From positions 99,608 to 163,607 of the forward strand of contig NZ_RHLK01000001.1 in the NCBI RefSeq assembly GCF_009757775.1: 64,000 nucleotides of DNA, given 5' to 3'. This document shows, piece after piece, positions 34,501 to 42,205 of the stretch (the stretch's first letter is position 1; each line of letters opens with the position of its first letter). The notes below the pieces were generated by a model. It was not told where the DNA came from. It saw only the letters and a list, made by a program, of their open reading frames with translations, and ran no database searches. The position numbers and the translations under genes are program-made. Source of the DNA: Paenibacillus lutrae. GTDB lineage: Bacteria; Bacillota; Bacilli; Paenibacillales; NBRC-103111.

Positions 34501-34942
34501 GGTATTAAGTGAATTTGCCTCCATCTATTTAAATAATGAGAACTATCAATTTTTCTTATCTTACAAAAATTTATTCGATGGAAACAATGCGATTGAAAGT
34601 TTGTCTGCGCAGGATACGGTTCGAATCTGGCTGGGAATTGCTCAAAATGTGGAGTTTTTGTTAACACAAAGAACCCAATTCTATCGTTCTTTTCATGCTC
34701 AAAAGGAGTTTTGGGCTGAAGTATTAGCAGAGATGGATCAAGAAAGCGGAGAACTTATCCCCTCCGTTTCTCTGTACGTTAAAGCCCTGTACGAAATTGA
34801 AATGCTCCGTATTAAAGCGGACGAAGAAGCTGGAGGCAGTATTGCGTATTTTAGGGAGGAAAAAAGACAATTAATTGAAATGGCTTCCAAGAATCATAGC
34901 ACCTTCGACCTCTATCTAAAACAAAAGCTGGTCCGCTCATGA
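31595..34942 (+). CDS. rdrA: RADAR anti-phage system ATPase RdrA
   Basis: A 1115-residue ATPase. Walker A is GERGSGKSS at residues 82-90 (Lys88), and Walker B is ILIFFDDVDIS with Asp248 and Asp249; HNPRGLISPYYFLY follows near residue 425. Together with the adjacent adenosine deaminase this identifies RdrA of RADAR, which assembles with RdrB and triggers adenosine-to-inosine chemistry on phage infection. The C-terminal half contains strong coiled coils (about residues 715-790 and 885-935). The protein is longer than the RdrA forms I recall. From about 33650 the DNA is clearly AT-richer than the first half or than rdrB. The start is TTG 31595 after AAGGGGAGAG. The stop is 9 bp before the rdrB ATG. 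Confidence 0.92.
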   Translation: MNSAGLSDRNVSQSLKIGARILREDQAEVILPGYSKMREQIGHFRSDAKSRRDAEESNDNPILIHYKQDFRTNYDNVVSLLGERGSGKSSVLLTLKYHHTKDFADTDLIFPLIAPDQMSKASDTLGWLLSFLQEEMTTIDALLQADREKNDRWSQDTFCNKETKSELQKNYLDLQKAYLLRQDTYAAIVRRRDEGVYEHIQDSQKIVNCDRGLMEKFHTFVDLLLETKSRLLRKHGNHQEPMILIFFDDVDISSGRCMEVLETVRTFLSHPNVIVFVSGAYSVFLEAVTIHMLHDEKVDARSYDRDFAPQVGEAERSALERRQERSREYLKKVFPPAFRYEMKNHLSEQEKANFAYYFDDKQEEEAPTFLDLLSGIRGSTGMALGERFAGAGTTAAEGIEGKGVRRNQIPVTYFRVFDHNPRGLISPYYFLYQRKDKEWTGTDVTRFLEVILHANSQLMDHQKRIKDIIRIEFDAEGKLLDKERTFIDYSLLQGDRILVLTKEESVFRRMARQDLTLLLLADLLEKMLGLFDPRFAIADHVKAKQLAKLLNRIYGSKLFPQISQVRELLSIHEKLTPLLSIVSRQMFDVTSDTHFLERKYIEKVSEDKGLHAFLKQSYGEDNSWLDEMISYMGQIGRTDQEIYHSIVDRIHLNTAFWDNEIYSEIMPDQELIFRMNLEQIDGMMTRISQQPIDPDKTRTTIISGMDILSLFEQETQLEQEIHQVREEITNLSGKIQILNQSRWLRNSDNSASDKKNSLLSKIEKRIKKNEQMLNKFKNIQDTQQLLYTYFNEEVIGIDSFDIEMAISSNKDSNEDLAENFLDHVDGMHITYFNPIVVLKEFLNIYQIKQFIKQESTDFIALIFNDPEENDHLSEAEQTSISNYFELTHELELLKKLLPPAFTTNVNEVRDINLEISAAQYKLEKLEDQKSDVFADMQQYSKSLIESDNVPLNKALHDWYQTRTYKNRKKVLSEFASIYLNNENYQFFLSYKNLFDGNNAIESLSAQDTVRIWLGIAQNVEFLLTQRTQFYRSFHAQKEFWAEVLAEMDQESGELIPSVSLYVKALYEIEMLRIKADEEAGGSIAYFREEKRQLIEMASKNHSTFDLYLKQKLVRS

Positions 34943-34951
34943 GGATTGCCT

Positions 34952-37738
34952 ATGTTTAGAAACAAGATGGATTTACGAATCAAAATGGCCATTCTTCCAT
35001 TTACCGACTTCCAGTTCTACAGACGCGATTATATAGCTGAAATCGGACAAAGCCAATCGACTCCGGAATACAAGAAGTATATGAAGAAGACATTCATCAA
35101 AGACTTGCTGCCCGCGCTTCACCAGACGGAACGGATTGAGCAGCTGGATGAAATCGAGCTGCTTGCCGAGAAGTTCTATTCCTACCGGAGCGTGACGGAA
35201 TGGACAGAGCAGGGTGCGCAACCGGAGCAGTTCTATATGCAGCGGCTCAAAGAATTAAGCCGGTTGTTCTTAACCCACCGCAACGGCAAGGTAGCGTTGA
35301 AGTACTGGGAAAGCACGGATGAGAAGCAAAATGCGAACAGCATGTTCTCCGCTTACCGCGGGATCTACAAAGTAGCGTTGTGGAACTCACTTAACCGTAT
35401 GATGTGTACCGATCTGATGGTCATGATCTACCTGTTGTCGAACGGACTGGAAGACGAGCATGTGCTGGGTGCCTATCATGCCCTTGTGTACCTGCCCGAC
35501 ACGCAGTTAGAGCGGGTGCTGGACAAGGGCGTCGCGGAGACGCACCTTCATCTGTCGGCTAGCGGGCAGTTTAGTTTGAACTGGCAGCAAATTATGGCTC
35601 CTGCCAGGTCCGCTCAGAGGAAAGCGGACGAGAATCATACGTATATCGACCGCCTCACCGGCCGGGATCCAGACCTCCAGCTGTACACGCTCGCGGCCGC
35701 AAGTATCCGCCTGCTGCTGGGGGCTTATCTTCAGAGCATACAGGGTCACCGGATTACGGAGAACAGGATGCTGCCGGATTATTTGCAGAATCTTGCTGCG
35801 GCAAAGGAAAACGGGAGGGGCGGGATGAAACCATTCATCCGTCTCGTGGAATTCTTCTACGCAGGTGCGAATTTAAAAGAACAGGGTTATGACGAGAAGT
35901 CTCTGCAAGAGTTATTCGAGGATCTAAGACATGAGTTAACAGGCGGTGGAGCCCGCAGTGACCAGCCTCACCGTTTATGGTCTGAACGAATGGCGGCCAT
36001 GGACAGCCTATATCCGATCTTTGGCGCTCATGCTCATACATCCCTGGAGAACCTGCTTTTATTCCGCTCTCTGAGGTATATGCTGCAGCAGCCGGCTGAC
36101 CGGTTGTTCACGAAGCTGTTCTGGCAATATATCCGGATCAAAAATCAGCAGTTTACGAGAGCGGTACAGCGCAACCATATCCGCGGATTGCCTTACTTCC
36201 TTGACTATTTCGACAAAGCGACGGATCGCAAAATAAGCGAGAACAACCTGGAATACTATGGATTTATGCTCCACCATCAGCTGCAGAACCCGCATTTGAA
36301 GAAACTCGAAATCCGCATTGCACCGCCCAAGAAAGGCAGTGTTCAAGAGATGAAAACGGAGGCAGCCGGCAAACTGCTTTCTTTTTTCAAAGCGTACCAG
36401 CAAATTTTGGAGGAAAAAAACGAGGCTCAACAGGGTGGTTTTGCCCCTCTCGCAGGGATTATTTATCACTTCATTAAAATGCCGGATGAAAAGCACCAGG
36501 AAAAATGCTGGTTCGATTACAGCGAGCAGGATAGAAACAAGGAGAAGCTCAGCTTCAAAACAAATCAGGTCCATTATGAACGGCAGATGATTGCGGTCAG
36601 AGAATTAAGGGAACACATACCCGGTCTCGCCGATTATATTGTCGGAATCGATGCCGCTAACCTGGAGACCGCTGCGGAGCCATGGGTGTTTGCCCCGATC
36701 TTCCGCCAGGCGCGCAACAGCGATACGCACAAACTGGTGTATCCGGATTATCCTCTGCGTAAAATTAACAATTTGGGCCTGACCTACCACGCCGGAGAAG
36801 ATTTCAGACATATGCTGACAGGGCTTCGGCATATCCATGAGGTCATCGATCATTTTCAATTCAGAGCAGGCGACCGGATCGGACATGGCATGGTGCTCGG
36901 AGTTGAGGTCCGGAAGTGGGCGCTTCGTAACCGGGTAGTTATTCTGCCCAGAGTGGAATATCTGGAAAACCTCTTGTGGGTTTGGGGGATGTGCAGAAGC
37001 GGCCACAAGTTGACCGATGTGGATGTCGCCGCGCTGGAACATAAAATTGTCTTATTGGCAGAAGGGATCTACCCTTCCATGAATGGAATTACCGTTCATC
37101 TGCTGTGGAAAGCTTATCAAAGTAAGTTTGCATGGATAGGAGAGAGTATGAACAAGGTCGGCGATTCGACCCGGGAAGCCTGGTTCTGCGAGCAGCTAAG
37201 TCCCGGGACCCGGTGGACGGAAGATATGCTCAGCCATACCTATCATTGCAAGTGTTTTATGAACCGGATGCAGGAGCCGATCGAGGTGGAAATCACTGCC
37301 TATGAGGAAGTCCTTATACACGAGGTTCAACAAATTGTTCTCCGTAAAGTAAGTTCAGATGGGATTATTATCGAAACGAATCCGACCTCTAACGCCGCGA
37401 TCGGGGAAATTGAACATATTTTTGAGCATTATATTCACAATTTAAACCGCAGAGGTCTTCCGGGCAATCAGCAGTTGGGAGATAGTGTCATGGTCTCGAT
37501 TAATACGGATGACCCGGTCGTATTCAATACGAACATCGATAATGAATTTGCCTATATCTTTTACTCCCTACACGAAAAAGGATATGCAAGGGAAGACATT
37601 CTCGGCTGGATTGATCATGTGAGAGAGATGGGGCTAACGAGCAGCTTTATAGAGTCCAAACAAATCCCGATCCCGAATCTTATAAGAGAACTGACAGCTA
37701 TTATCAGCAGACTAGAGGAATACCTGTACGGATCTTAA
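34952..37738 (+). CDS. rdrB: RADAR adenosine deaminase RdrB
   Basis: A 928-residue deaminase. All metal and catalytic residues of the adenosine deaminase fold are present: His198 and His200 in ETHLHLSAS, His613 and Glu616 in TYHAGEDFRH, His645 in RIGHGMVLG, and Asp853-Asp854 in NTDDPVVFNT. The size is far above that of ordinary adenosine deaminases (about 340 residues), with long insertions between the first and second motifs, which is the RdrB form. In RADAR it converts adenosine or ATP/dATP to inosine forms during phage infection. ATG 34952 follows GAGGA within the rdrA stop region, so the two genes are coupled. Confidence 0.94.
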   Translation: MFRNKMDLRIKMAILPFTDFQFYRRDYIAEIGQSQSTPEYKKYMKKTFIKDLLPALHQTERIEQLDEIELLAEKFYSYRSVTEWTEQGAQPEQFYMQRLKELSRLFLTHRNGKVALKYWESTDEKQNANSMFSAYRGIYKVALWNSLNRMMCTDLMVMIYLLSNGLEDEHVLGAYHALVYLPDTQLERVLDKGVAETHLHLSASGQFSLNWQQIMAPARSAQRKADENHTYIDRLTGRDPDLQLYTLAAASIRLLLGAYLQSIQGHRITENRMLPDYLQNLAAAKENGRGGMKPFIRLVEFFYAGANLKEQGYDEKSLQELFEDLRHELTGGGARSDQPHRLWSERMAAMDSLYPIFGAHAHTSLENLLLFRSLRYMLQQPADRLFTKLFWQYIRIKNQQFTRAVQRNHIRGLPYFLDYFDKATDRKISENNLEYYGFMLHHQLQNPHLKKLEIRIAPPKKGSVQEMKTEAAGKLLSFFKAYQQILEEKNEAQQGGFAPLAGIIYHFIKMPDEKHQEKCWFDYSEQDRNKEKLSFKTNQVHYERQMIAVRELREHIPGLADYIVGIDAANLETAAEPWVFAPIFRQARNSDTHKLVYPDYPLRKINNLGLTYHAGEDFRHMLTGLRHIHEVIDHFQFRAGDRIGHGMVLGVEVRKWALRNRVVILPRVEYLENLLWVWGMCRSGHKLTDVDVAALEHKIVLLAEGIYPSMNGITVHLLWKAYQSKFAWIGESMNKVGDSTREAWFCEQLSPGTRWTEDMLSHTYHCKCFMNRMQEPIEVEITAYEEVLIHEVQQIVLRKVSSDGIIIETNPTSNAAIGEIEHIFEHYIHNLNRRGLPGNQQLGDSVMVSINTDDPVVFNTNIDNEFAYIFYSLHEKGYAREDILGWIDHVREMGLTSSFIESKQIPIPNLIRELTAIISRLEEYLYGS

Positions 37739-37744
37739 AATAAC

Positions 37745-37786
37745 AGCGGCTGCCTAATCTCCTTGGAGAATTACAGCTGCTTTTTT
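37745..37786 (+). terminator. Terminator after rdrB
   Basis: AGCGGCTG pairs with CAGCTGCT, with an inner TCTCC/GGAGA helix, then TTTTTT. It closes the RADAR transcript 7 bases after the stop. Confidence 0.85.
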
Positions 37787-37896
37787 CTATGCGCCGCCCT
37801 TCTTACAGCACGGATTATCAAGAATCTGCACTTAACTTCTAGTAAAATGAAGGGGTCAGCGAATAGAACGAATAGAAATAGATGGGGGAGCGCACG

Positions 37897-38766
37897 ATGG
37901 ATGTTTATGAACGGATTCAGCAGTCGGTTCAATACATAGAGAGTCATCTTCAGCAAGATCTTCAAATAACCGACATTGCTTCAAAAGCGTTTTATTCCGC
38001 TTTTCATTTTCAGCGATTGTTTCATTCTATAACGGGATTCTCAGTGCATCAGTATATCCGGAGGAGAAGATTAACGGAAGCGGCTGTCAACTTACTGGAA
38101 GACAGGAACTCCATTCTGGAAATTGCTTTATCTTATCAGTACGGCTCGCAAGAAGCATTTACCAGAGCGTTCCAAAGTATGTTCGGGCTGAGTCCGGCCC
38201 AATATCGTCAGACAAGCTTCAGGGACGTACAATGTCAGCATGCGATCAACCTTCTGGATTATAAAACCAAGAGCGGAGGAGACTTCTATATGTATAAACC
38301 CGAATTCGTCGAGCTGGATCCGATCCGGATAATAGCCCGAGAATATCAGACGAATCTTAACAATGAGAAACATTACGAGGAAATACCCGGATTCTATGAG
38401 GATTTCGGAAGAAAAGAGTCTTATTTGTACATTCCCAATCAGGCAGCTCCGGGCATGGCTTACGGGATATCCGCACATTTTCAGGATAACGGTGATTTTA
38501 CCTTTATGGTGGGTGAGGAAGTCTCTTGCTATGAATCCGAGCTGGCAGAAGAGTTTGTCCGTTTTACCATTCCGGCAGGCAAATATGCCAAATTCAAAGG
38601 AGACGGACCCGCGGGGCATGTTGCCGATATCCGGAACTTTATCTACGGAACTTGGTTTCCCAATTCCAACTATGAGCGGAGAGAAGGACCGGATTTCGAA
38701 GTGACTGACGTGATGCGCTCCCGTCCTGAACATATGGTCATAACAATTTACATCCCGCTTGTTTAG
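37897..38766 (+). CDS. AraC family regulator with GyrI-like effector domain
   Basis: A 289-residue regulator. Two AraC helix-turn-helix units fill residues 5-105 (LQITDIASKAFYSAFHFQRL, SILEIALSYQYGSQEAFTRA, FGLSPAQYR). Residues about 130-289 form a GyrI/SOUL-type ligand-binding domain (MVGEEVSCYESELAEEFVRF, IPAGKYAKFKGDGPAGHVAD). This is the Rob/SoxS-like layout used for sensing small or toxic molecules. ATG 37897 follows GGGGGAGCG. It is monocistronic, and no target gene is adjacent. Confidence 0.92.
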   Translation: MDVYERIQQSVQYIESHLQQDLQITDIASKAFYSAFHFQRLFHSITGFSVHQYIRRRRLTEAAVNLLEDRNSILEIALSYQYGSQEAFTRAFQSMFGLSPAQYRQTSFRDVQCQHAINLLDYKTKSGGDFYMYKPEFVELDPIRIIAREYQTNLNNEKHYEEIPGFYEDFGRKESYLYIPNQAAPGMAYGISAHFQDNGDFTFMVGEEVSCYESELAEEFVRFTIPAGKYAKFKGDGPAGHVADIRNFIYGTWFPNSNYERREGPDFEVTDVMRSRPEHMVITIYIPLV

Positions 38767-38786
38767 CGGGAAGTTAGAAGGAGAGG

Positions 38787-39127
38787 CTATCCCATATTCT
38801 CTCCTTCAGCGGCGGGTACAGTTAGCCGGCGGAACTTATACTTGTTCTTGCGCGGCAGGGAGAGTAATATCGGCGGTCGTACCGACCCCAGTTCACTCTG
38901 AAAATCAATCCGGCCTTCATGAGCCGCTAGTATTCTGAAACAGCTCATAAGGCCTAAGCCTGTCCGCGCTCTTTAGTCGTATAGAAAGGTTCCCGAGTGA
39001 GGCAATGCGGTGAGCCGGAATCCCTCTGCCTTGATCTTGTATCCGGATGTGGACGGAATCCTTCTCCCGAGTTACCTCCACACGGTAATCATCCCTGACC
39101 CGCTTCCCCTTACAAGTCAAGAACAAA
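38787..39127 (-). pseudogene. Degraded histidine kinase ATPase domain
   Basis: The minus strand shows the end of a HATPase_c domain: VEVTREKDSVHIRIQDQGRG (N/G1 box), then after a frame change RTGLGLMSCFRILAAHEGRI (G2 box) and DFQSELGS. A frameshift and a TAA lie between these parts, at about 38970-38990, and the N-terminal part of the gene is missing. The fragment begins exactly at the MITE end, so insertion or deletion linked to it may have removed the rest. It ends at TAG 38787-38789. It is not functional. Confidence 0.85.
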
Positions 39128-39290
39128 GGGGCTGTCTCAAAAGGGTAAACCTGAGTGAGACAATCCCATAATATGTGCAAAAGAACCTTCAAAACCACTA
39201 TAAAAGTGGATCTGAAGGTTCTTTTTTTAACCGAATATCACGTGAAAAGTGGGGACTGAATTTTCTTGAAATGACTTTTGGGACAGCCCC
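39128..39290. mobile_element. 163-bp MITE-like element with 16-bp terminal inverted repeats
   Basis: The ends are GGGGCTGTCTCAAAAG (39128-39143) and CTTTTGGGACAGCCCC (39275-39290), identical as inverted repeats but for one base; AAA and TTT flank them and extend the symmetry. There is no coding frame inside. It contains a strong hairpin with a T run (39181-39227, AAGAACCTTCA with TGAAGGTTCTT). No clear target duplication is visible. The ends are typical of transposons of the IS4/IS1182 kind, so a transposase elsewhere could move it. Confidence 0.85.
39182..39229 (+). terminator. Hairpin with T run inside the MITE
   Basis: AGAACCTTCA and TGAAGGTTCT form the outer stem and CCACT/AGTGG the inner one, followed by seven T. 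It would act as an intrinsic terminator wherever the element lands. Confidence 0.75.
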
Positions 39291-39397
39291 TTTATTGATC
39301 AGGGAGTACGCTTCGCAGGCTAAGAACCATGAAGTTTATGCAAGCAGTCCATTTGTGCGCTATGCCAGTCATGAGTTTCTGCGTGGATTTATTAAAG

Positions 39398-40210
39398 TTA
39401 CTTCCTGTCGTCGAGAAACTTCCTGACTACCCGGTAAAACCCGTTAGGATCCGTAGAATGAATATCATGACCGCACTCATCGAAGACGGCCAGTGTAGTG
39501 CGGGGTCTTCTTGTGATCATAAGTTCGGCCTGCTGTAAGTCTAGTGCGAAGCTCTTGCGGCCATGAATCAGCAGGATCGGACAGGCAGAGGAGAGCCAGT
39601 CGTCCCACCATACGCCGTTAATGTGCTGTTGAGAAATTCTCATCCCTTTCAAATCCGTCCGGAATCCCCAGCCTTTGTCATCTTCAAAGACACTCTCGGA
39701 GAAATAATCGATGGCTTTAAGACCCGCCCGCTTAAGTGACTCTCTCAGATCGTGCAGGGAAGCGGAGCGGTTTGGAAGCTGATCGGCAAAGGATAGATCG
39801 GCGTTAATCTCAACGCCGATGTCTTCCACGATAACAGCTTTGACCAAACTTGGATAACGGGAGGCAAACTGGTAAGCGTTAACTCCGCCTAATGAGTGGC
39901 CGAGCAGAGTTACAGGTTGCCCGTCCAGTTCTCCGCGTATCAGATTAAGAATATCTTCCACGTAGCTGTCTCTTGAATAATCCCGATCGGGGGGATGCTC
40001 ACTCCAGCCATGTCCACGCTGGTCTAACCCGATAACATGCCGGTCTGGAAATCTGGCGGCTGCTTCTACAAAGGTTCTGGCATCATTCATATGTCCGTGT
40101 AAGAGCAGCAGGATGTCCCCCTCTCCGCCGAAGTCCAGATAAGAGAGCTTAAGATTGCCCGAGTTGAAATACTTTCTTGTCGCGAATTGAGTATCCTTAG
40201 AACCTGACAT
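39398..40210 (-). CDS. Alpha/beta hydrolase
   Basis: A 270-residue alpha/beta-fold hydrolase. Visible parts are LLLLHGHMNDART (oxyanion region), GLDQRGHGWSEHP, the nucleophile elbow LGHSLGGVNAY with Ser near residue 106, ILLIHGRKSFALD with the acid region, and DECGHDIHSTDP with the catalytic His. No signal peptide is seen; it is probably a cytoplasmic esterase or C-C hydrolase of unknown substrate. ATG 40210 follows GAGGAGGAAATG. It is divergent from a WYL regulator gene, with a TGACA-N5-TGTCA site between, so it is a likely target of that regulator. Confidence 0.9.
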   Translation of the reverse strand: MSGSKDTQFATRKYFNSGNLKLSYLDFGGEGDILLLLHGHMNDARTFVEAAARFPDRHVIGLDQRGHGWSEHPPDRDYSRDSYVEDILNLIRGELDGQPVTLLGHSLGGVNAYQFASRYPSLVKAVIVEDIGVEINADLSFADQLPNRSASLHDLRESLKRAGLKAIDYFSESVFEDDKGWGFRTDLKGMRISQQHINGVWWDDWLSSACPILLIHGRKSFALDLQQAELMITRRPRTTLAVFDECGHDIHSTDPNGFYRVVRKFLDDRK

Positions 40211-40274
40211 ATCATTTCCTCCTCTTCATTTCACAAATCAGACTGGACTCTTTCCTTACCTTAACAGATAATAG

Positions 40275-40289
40275 TGACAGCAATTGTCA
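40275..40289. promoter_or_regulatory. TGACA-N5-TGTCA operator between hydrolase and WYL regulator
   Basis: TGACA-GCAAT-TGTCA lies between divergent genes (hydrolase start 40210, regulator start 40313). The same arms and spacing occur at 46941-46955 ahead of the other locus in this window that includes a WYL regulator, which supports it as the binding site for this regulator class. Confidence 0.65.
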
Positions 40290-40312
40290 TAATTAAAAAA
40301 TCGGAGAATACC

Positions 40313-41257
40313 ATGTCGAAGTCTAAAAGACTAATGGAACTAATGATGACGGTCAATCAGAAACGCAAGTTTACGGTCAGGGAACTTGCCGAAGAGTTTG
40401 GTGTCTCTCAGCGGACAATTTTAAGAGACTTACAAGAATTGAGTGAACTGGGGGTGCCCTTATACTCCGAGGTGGGCCCTCATGGCGGCTACCGGGTGCT
40501 CAGGGAGAGGCTGCTGCCTCCTATCGCTTTCTCCGAGGAAGAAGCCGTTGCGATCTTTTTTGCCATTCATGCGCTCCGGCACTATTCCTCTCTTCCTTTT
40601 GAAGCCGAATCGCATTCAGCATTAAAGAAGTTTTATTCACACATGCCGCATGACACCAGGGACCGTATAGATCAAATGAAGAACCGCGTTGATTTTGTTA
40701 CACCATTCAGACAGGCAAGCTCACCGCATTTATCTATGCTGCTTACCGCAGCCGTTCAGCAGCAGGTGATACGCATCGATTATGAATCCAGGCAGAGGCG
40801 ATCAAACAGGGATATCCAACCGGTAGGCATATACACAAGGAATGGACTCTGGTACTGCTATGCCTATTGTTATCCAAGCGCGGAGTATCGTGTGTTCCGG
40901 TGCGACCGGATTCATTCTGCCGTACCCTCGGACTTAGGGGCGATGGATCTCCGGGAGGTTCACCTGGAGAACAGGGATTTGCCGAAACCGGAGGGGCAGG
41001 ATAATCTTACCGTCTATGCGGAATTGACCCGAGAGGGCGTCCTGGCGTGTGAAGCGGAACCTTGGCCGGAACCGCAGCTCCATATCCGGCAGGATGGAAC
41101 CGGCTGGCTGGAGGGGGAGTTTGCGAAGAATGATCTTCCGTATTTTGCGAAGTTTTTCATCGGCTTAGGTAAGGAGGCGAAGGTGATACAACCGCCGGAA
41201 CTTCTGGATTGTCTCCGGCAGCATCTCGCGGATCTTATGGCCCGATATATGGACTAG
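40313..41257 (+). CDS. HTH/WYL-domain regulator, YafY type (first copy)
   Basis: A 314-residue regulator. The N-terminal DeoR-like helix-turn-helix is KRKFTVRELAEEFGVSQRTI followed by LRDLQELSELGVPLYSEVGP. The WYL domain lies at about residues 135-220 (QQVIRIDYESRQRRSNRDIQ, PVGIYTRNGLWYCYAYCYPS), with a C-terminal WCX extension. Such proteins sense ligands through the WYL domain. ATG 40313 follows a modest CGGAG. It is divergent from an alpha/beta hydrolase and probably controls both genes through the inverted repeat at 40275-40289. It is a paralog of the regulator at 47931-48878. Confidence 0.9.
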   Translation: MSKSKRLMELMMTVNQKRKFTVRELAEEFGVSQRTILRDLQELSELGVPLYSEVGPHGGYRVLRERLLPPIAFSEEEAVAIFFAIHALRHYSSLPFEAESHSALKKFYSHMPHDTRDRIDQMKNRVDFVTPFRQASSPHLSMLLTAAVQQQVIRIDYESRQRRSNRDIQPVGIYTRNGLWYCYAYCYPSAEYRVFRCDRIHSAVPSDLGAMDLREVHLENRDLPKPEGQDNLTVYAELTREGVLACEAEPWPEPQLHIRQDGTGWLEGEFAKNDLPYFAKFFIGLGKEAKVIQPPELLDCLRQHLADLMARYMD

Positions 41258-41402
41258 CTAAACATGCGACAAGATAGAGCGTTCATGTACATTCTCCTTG
41301 TACCCTCTTACAGGTGCTGGTAAGATCAGACTATTAGAAGGGAGCTCATCTCTATTTCGGTGAACTTTATTCAAGCTTCTCTCCAAGAAGGAGGAATATG
41401 GA

Positions 41403-42179
41403 ATGGGATCTTTACATGGGCAAATTGCGATTGTCACAGGTACAAGCCGCAGTCAGGGAATAGGGGCCGCGGTTTGCCGCTTGCTGGCGCAAGATGGCGC
41501 TGATATCTTCTTTACTCACCTGTCTAACTATGATAGAAATGTGGCCCGCTATGAGGTTGAGGAGAACTGGCCCGATATCTTCGCTGCCGAGCTGCAGAAG
41601 CTCGGGGTTCGTGCGGGACATATGGAACTCGATATCTCGCAGGCTGACGCGCCCGAGCGGCTATTGGACAAAGTGGAGGCTGCCTTCGGGGCGGCGCCCG
41701 CTATTCTTATCAACAATGCCACGTACAGTGTGGATGCGGATTTCCGTGAGCTTAGTCCGGCCATACTGGATGAGCACTGTGCGGTTAACGTGCGGGGGAC
41801 TTGCATGATGTCCGCTATGTTCGCACGCCGCATAGAAGGCAGGCACGGCGGCCGTATTGTGAACCTGGTCTCCGGCCAGGATAAGGGCGCCCAGCCTGGA
41901 AACCTGGCATATGTAGCCACCAAGGGGGCCATTTCCGCATTTACCCGCTCTCTTGCAGCAGGTCTGGCCGAGCACGGTATCACGGTCAATGCGGTAGACC
42001 CGGGACCGACCGACACGGGTTGGATAAACGATGATCTGCGGGCGCAGCTGCTGACTCAGTTTCCTCTGGGCCGCCTGGGCGTTCCGGACGATGCGGCTCG
42101 TCTGATTGCTTTTCTAGCAAGTGAAGAAGCCCGCTGGATTACCGGGCAAATCATCCATTCCGATGGAGGTTTCAGATAA
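41403..42179 (+). CDS. Short-chain dehydrogenase/reductase
   Basis: A 258-residue SDR of the classical FabG-like type. The cofactor motif is TGTSRSQGIG (TGxxxGxG form), with NNATYSV, the catalytic Ser in LVSGQ, YVATK as the YxxxK site, and NAVDPGPTDTGW after it. The C-terminus GQIIHSDGGFR is typical. It oxidises or reduces a hydroxyl/carbonyl using NAD(P); the substrate is not known. ATG 41403 follows AAGGAGG. The second arylamine N-acetyltransferase gene follows 26 bp later and is probably cotranscribed. Confidence 0.92.
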   Translation: MGSLHGQIAIVTGTSRSQGIGAAVCRLLAQDGADIFFTHLSNYDRNVARYEVEENWPDIFAAELQKLGVRAGHMELDISQADAPERLLDKVEAAFGAAPAILINNATYSVDADFRELSPAILDEHCAVNVRGTCMMSAMFARRIEGRHGGRIVNLVSGQDKGAQPGNLAYVATKGAISAFTRSLAAGLAEHGITVNAVDPGPTDTGWINDDLRAQLLTQFPLGRLGVPDDAARLIAFLASEEARWITGQIIHSDGGFR

Positions 42180-42205
42180 CTAATAAGAGGACAGGAGCCT
42201 GTTAT

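Noticed and set aside
39294-39397. Possible remaining part of the histidine kinase beyond the MITE
   Set aside because: No kinase motif can be read in any frame; left unassigned.
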